DNA from: Deltaproteobacteria bacterium
Lineage (GTDB): Bacteria; Desulfobacterota; Desulfobacteria; Desulfobacterales; JAABPS01
Assembly: GCA_019309685.1 (NCBI GenBank)
Contig: JAFDFT010000015.1
Span: forward strand, 1 to 15,300
Reading direction: 5' to 3'
DNA length: 15,300 nt
Positions 13,429 through 15,300 of this stretch are shown here, in pieces. The translations under genes were made by a program, and so were the position numbers. The notes below the pieces were generated by a model that did not search any database, was not told the DNA's origin, and worked only from the letters and a program-made list of their open reading frames with translations. Each line of letters starts with the position of its first letter. The first letter of the stretch is position 1.

Positions 13429-15300
13429 TTAATTTAATAAATTATTAATTAGATTGATGGCTTGGACAGTTCCGCCCTGGTGTTCGGTTAAATATTTTAG
13501 CGCTTTTTGGGTGATATCCTCACGCAGTGGCGGATTGGCGATATCGGATATGAGAATGTCCGCGACCTCCTCCCAGTTGTTGGCAATTCGAACCAGATTT
13601 TGGGCCATGATTTCAGAGCCAACCCACGAAAAGTTATTCCAAAAAGGACCAATAACGGGGGATACACCACAGGTTAGGGGTTCTAAAAAGTTCTGACCCC
13701 CTAAGGGTGCAAGACTGCCGCCCACAAAAACGGCTGTTGAAAGCATGTAGGCAGAATGCAGCTCTCCGAAAGTATCCCACAAAATAATTGTTCCCTGGGA
13801 AACAGGTTTGGTTATTTGAGACCTTAATATCCATGGCGCTTTGTATTTATTTAATATCTTTGTCCAGTATTTGATCCTATTCAGGTGACGGGGAAATAAT
13901 CCGATGATCACTTGAGGTTGTTCTTTAATCAGATTACGTATTATTCTTTCAATATCTTTTTCTTCTTCTTTCCTTACGGATCCTAAAACCACTAGAGGTG
14001 TATCCGGCTGAACGACTTTGGGAAGTTCATTTATTGTCTGATGATCGGATTCTGAAAGATCAATTCGGTCAAATTTTATATTTGACATCACTTCCACTTG
14101 ATCAAGCTTAAAGAGCTTTTTGAAGCGTCTGGCATCATCCTTTGAAATAGCAAGGATTTTATCAGGCTTTAGCGATTGCCATAACGAAGGCCAGATATGG
14201 TATCGTTTTAGACTTTTCGGGGTTATTCTGCCGTTTAGAATACATATTTTGCATCCAAATTTTTTCGCCTCAAAAAGAAATCCCGGCCAGATCTCAGATT
14301 CCAAAAGAACGATTATTTTGGGCATCACTGTCTTAATAGTTTTTTGCATGAGTTCGGGACTGTCAAAAGGGAAATACGCTGCGGTTGCACTCATGTTGTT
14401 TTCACTTGATACGGTTTGATCTACCGCGCGAGTCAGGATTTCCATTCCCTGTTTTGTGTTTGATGTAATAAAAATCTTTACGGGAGGGGTAGGTTTAAAA
14501 TATTTGAGAAGCTCCCAGGCCAGGTAAGATTCACCAGCGGACGCTGCCTGGATCCATATATCAGCAGGTTGCAGCGTGTTTTGCTTTAACGATCGTTGAT
14601 CAAAACCCTGCGCAAGCCGATGGTTAAATCGTAGTATCGGCATTATGATTTTCCAGACAATGTTGTAAGTCAAAAAAACAACACTTGTAATCCAGTTTAT
14701 TTTTTGCCTGTTAAAAATATCGATGAGTTTGGCTTTGGTCTTATTTGCTTTATGTTCGGATAATTGAGACGCTTCCATATATGCTTGTATAAATGAACGA
14801 ATTTGGGGGGCAATTAATTCTTGATCAATGTTATAGCGTGTAAAATGATAAAAATTTCGAATGCGCTTGCTTGCGCTCAAACTTTTTCTTTGTATTGTCA
14901 TATCCGAAACATCAATAAGCCCGAAGTTTTGATCCGGCATTACAACGATATTGCCAAAATGGATTGATCGAAAATAAATGCCTTTATTGTGTAAATCAGC
15001 AACAAAGTGAGCGAGTTTCTGTGCAGTTTGGAATGTGATAGATCTATTTTCCAGATAATTTCTTAGTGTTATGCCTTCTAAAGGCTTATATAATACGGCA
15101 GTCCGTTTAATGACGGGGATTTTAAATGTGTCAACAATATCTACAGTTGGGATATCCATTATAGAAAGTTTTTTGGCATTGTTCGAAAAACGACGGGCGT
15201 ATGGCACGATACGCGCTGATGAGATGAGGCGTTTTATGCGAAATAATTTTAATATTGAACCATCTTCAAGGTGCAGTACTTTTTCGCCAAATCGGTCTTT
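13429..15300 (-). CDS. waaA: Fused LPS-kinase-like domain + Kdo transferase (WaaA), 5' end beyond the window
   Basis: The frame is open through 15300, so at least 623 residues are encoded and the start lies outside; a GTG at 15207 is internal, because upstream codons (EDGSILKLFRIKRLISSAR) read as kinase domain. Numbering from the first visible codon, residues 1 to about 200 resemble the InaA/WaaP-type kinase fold: ILKLFR with Lys18, LYKPLEGITLRNYL, FRSIHFGNIVV and LIDVSD. A hydrophobic anchor follows (about 204-223), then a complete GT30 Kdo transferase: WIQAASAGES with catalytic-type Glu257, LLESEIWPG, NGRIT, GSVRKEEE, FPRHLNR, DTFGELHSAY, VFVGGSLAPLGGQNFLEP. WaaA adds Kdo to lipid IVA at the inner membrane. 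A separate WaaA normally begins near the anchor, so the N-terminal third is an addition. The kinase-like loop has Ser in place of the catalytic Asp. Confidence 0.9.
   Translation of the reverse strand, partial: KDRFGEKVLHLEDGSILKLFRIKRLISSARIVPYARRFSNNAKKLSIMDIPTVDIVDTFKIPVIKRTAVLYKPLEGITLRNYLENRSITFQTAQKLAHFVADLHNKGIYFRSIHFGNIVVMPDQNFGLIDVSDMTIQRKSLSASKRIRNFYHFTRYNIDQELIAPQIRSFIQAYMEASQLSEHKANKTKAKLIDIFNRQKINWITSVVFLTYNIVWKIIMPILRFNHRLAQGFDQRSLKQNTLQPADIWIQAASAGESYLAWELLKYFKPTPPVKIFITSNTKQGMEILTRAVDQTVSSENNMSATAAYFPFDSPELMQKTIKTVMPKIIVLLESEIWPGFLFEAKKFGCKICILNGRITPKSLKRYHIWPSLWQSLKPDKILAISKDDARRFKKLFKLDQVEVMSNIKFDRIDLSESDHQTINELPKVVQPDTPLVVLGSVRKEEEKDIERIIRNLIKEQPQVIIGLFPRHLNRIKYWTKILNKYKAPWILRSQITKPVSQGTIILWDTFGELHSAYMLSTAVFVGGSLAPLGGQNFLEPLTCGVSPVIGPFWNNFSWVGSEIMAQNLVRIANNWEEVADILISDIANPPLREDITQKALKYLTEHQGGTVQAINLINNLLN

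Overview
The window looks like a chromosomal piece of a moderately AT-rich Gram-negative bacterium. It carries a lipid A/LPS-core biosynthesis locus (Kdo transferase, two heptosyltransferases, an LPS-type kinase, a lipid A acyltransferase), so an LPS-bearing outer membrane is certain. The style of the heptosyltransferases and the interspersed palindromes fit Desulfobacterota (Desulfobacterales-like), but that placement is inference from sequence flavour, not a search.

Layout. Positions 1-733 hold no convincing gene, but contain a composite palindromic repeat (268-333) and a 156-bp MITE-like element with perfect 32-bp inverted termini (453-608). On the plus strand follow an HD-domain protein (734-1312) and polA (1327-4005), 14 bp apart and probably co-transcribed. 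Converging on polA is a flavodoxin-fold NADPH-dependent FMN reductase/iron-sulfur-flavoprotein-like gene (4046-4795, minus). Positions 4796-5493 hold its control region, a decayed reading frame and a foldable leader that may be an insertion-sequence remnant.

From 5494 to the right end every gene is on the minus strand. Read in transcription order from the right edge: a Kdo transferase (WaaA) fused behind an LPS-kinase-like domain (13429-15300, running off the window); a 309-bp gap with hairpins; a DUF4956 membrane protein, a VTC-domain protein and a CotH-family kinase-like protein packed as a three-gene unit (13119 to 10363); a strong sigma70-type promoter with a roughly 200-nt leader; then a tightly overlapping unit of WaaF-like heptosyltransferase, Kdo/WaaP-family kinase, WaaC-like heptosyltransferase and LpxL-like acyltransferase, followed after 27 nt by a CPBP intramembrane protease.

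How it works together. WaaA, the two GT9 enzymes and the Kdo/WaaP kinase would build and phosphorylate the inner core on lipid A, and the acyltransferase would finish the lipid. The DUF4956-VTC-CotH trio is a recurrent bacterial gene set of unknown purpose, placed here inside the LPS region. Most notable are the kinase-WaaA fusion, whose kinase-like half lacks the usual catalytic Asp; an in-frame TGA just after the signal segment of the CotH gene; and a leader in which a 56-codon small ORF runs through a hairpin that hides the ribosome-binding site of the WaaF-like gene.
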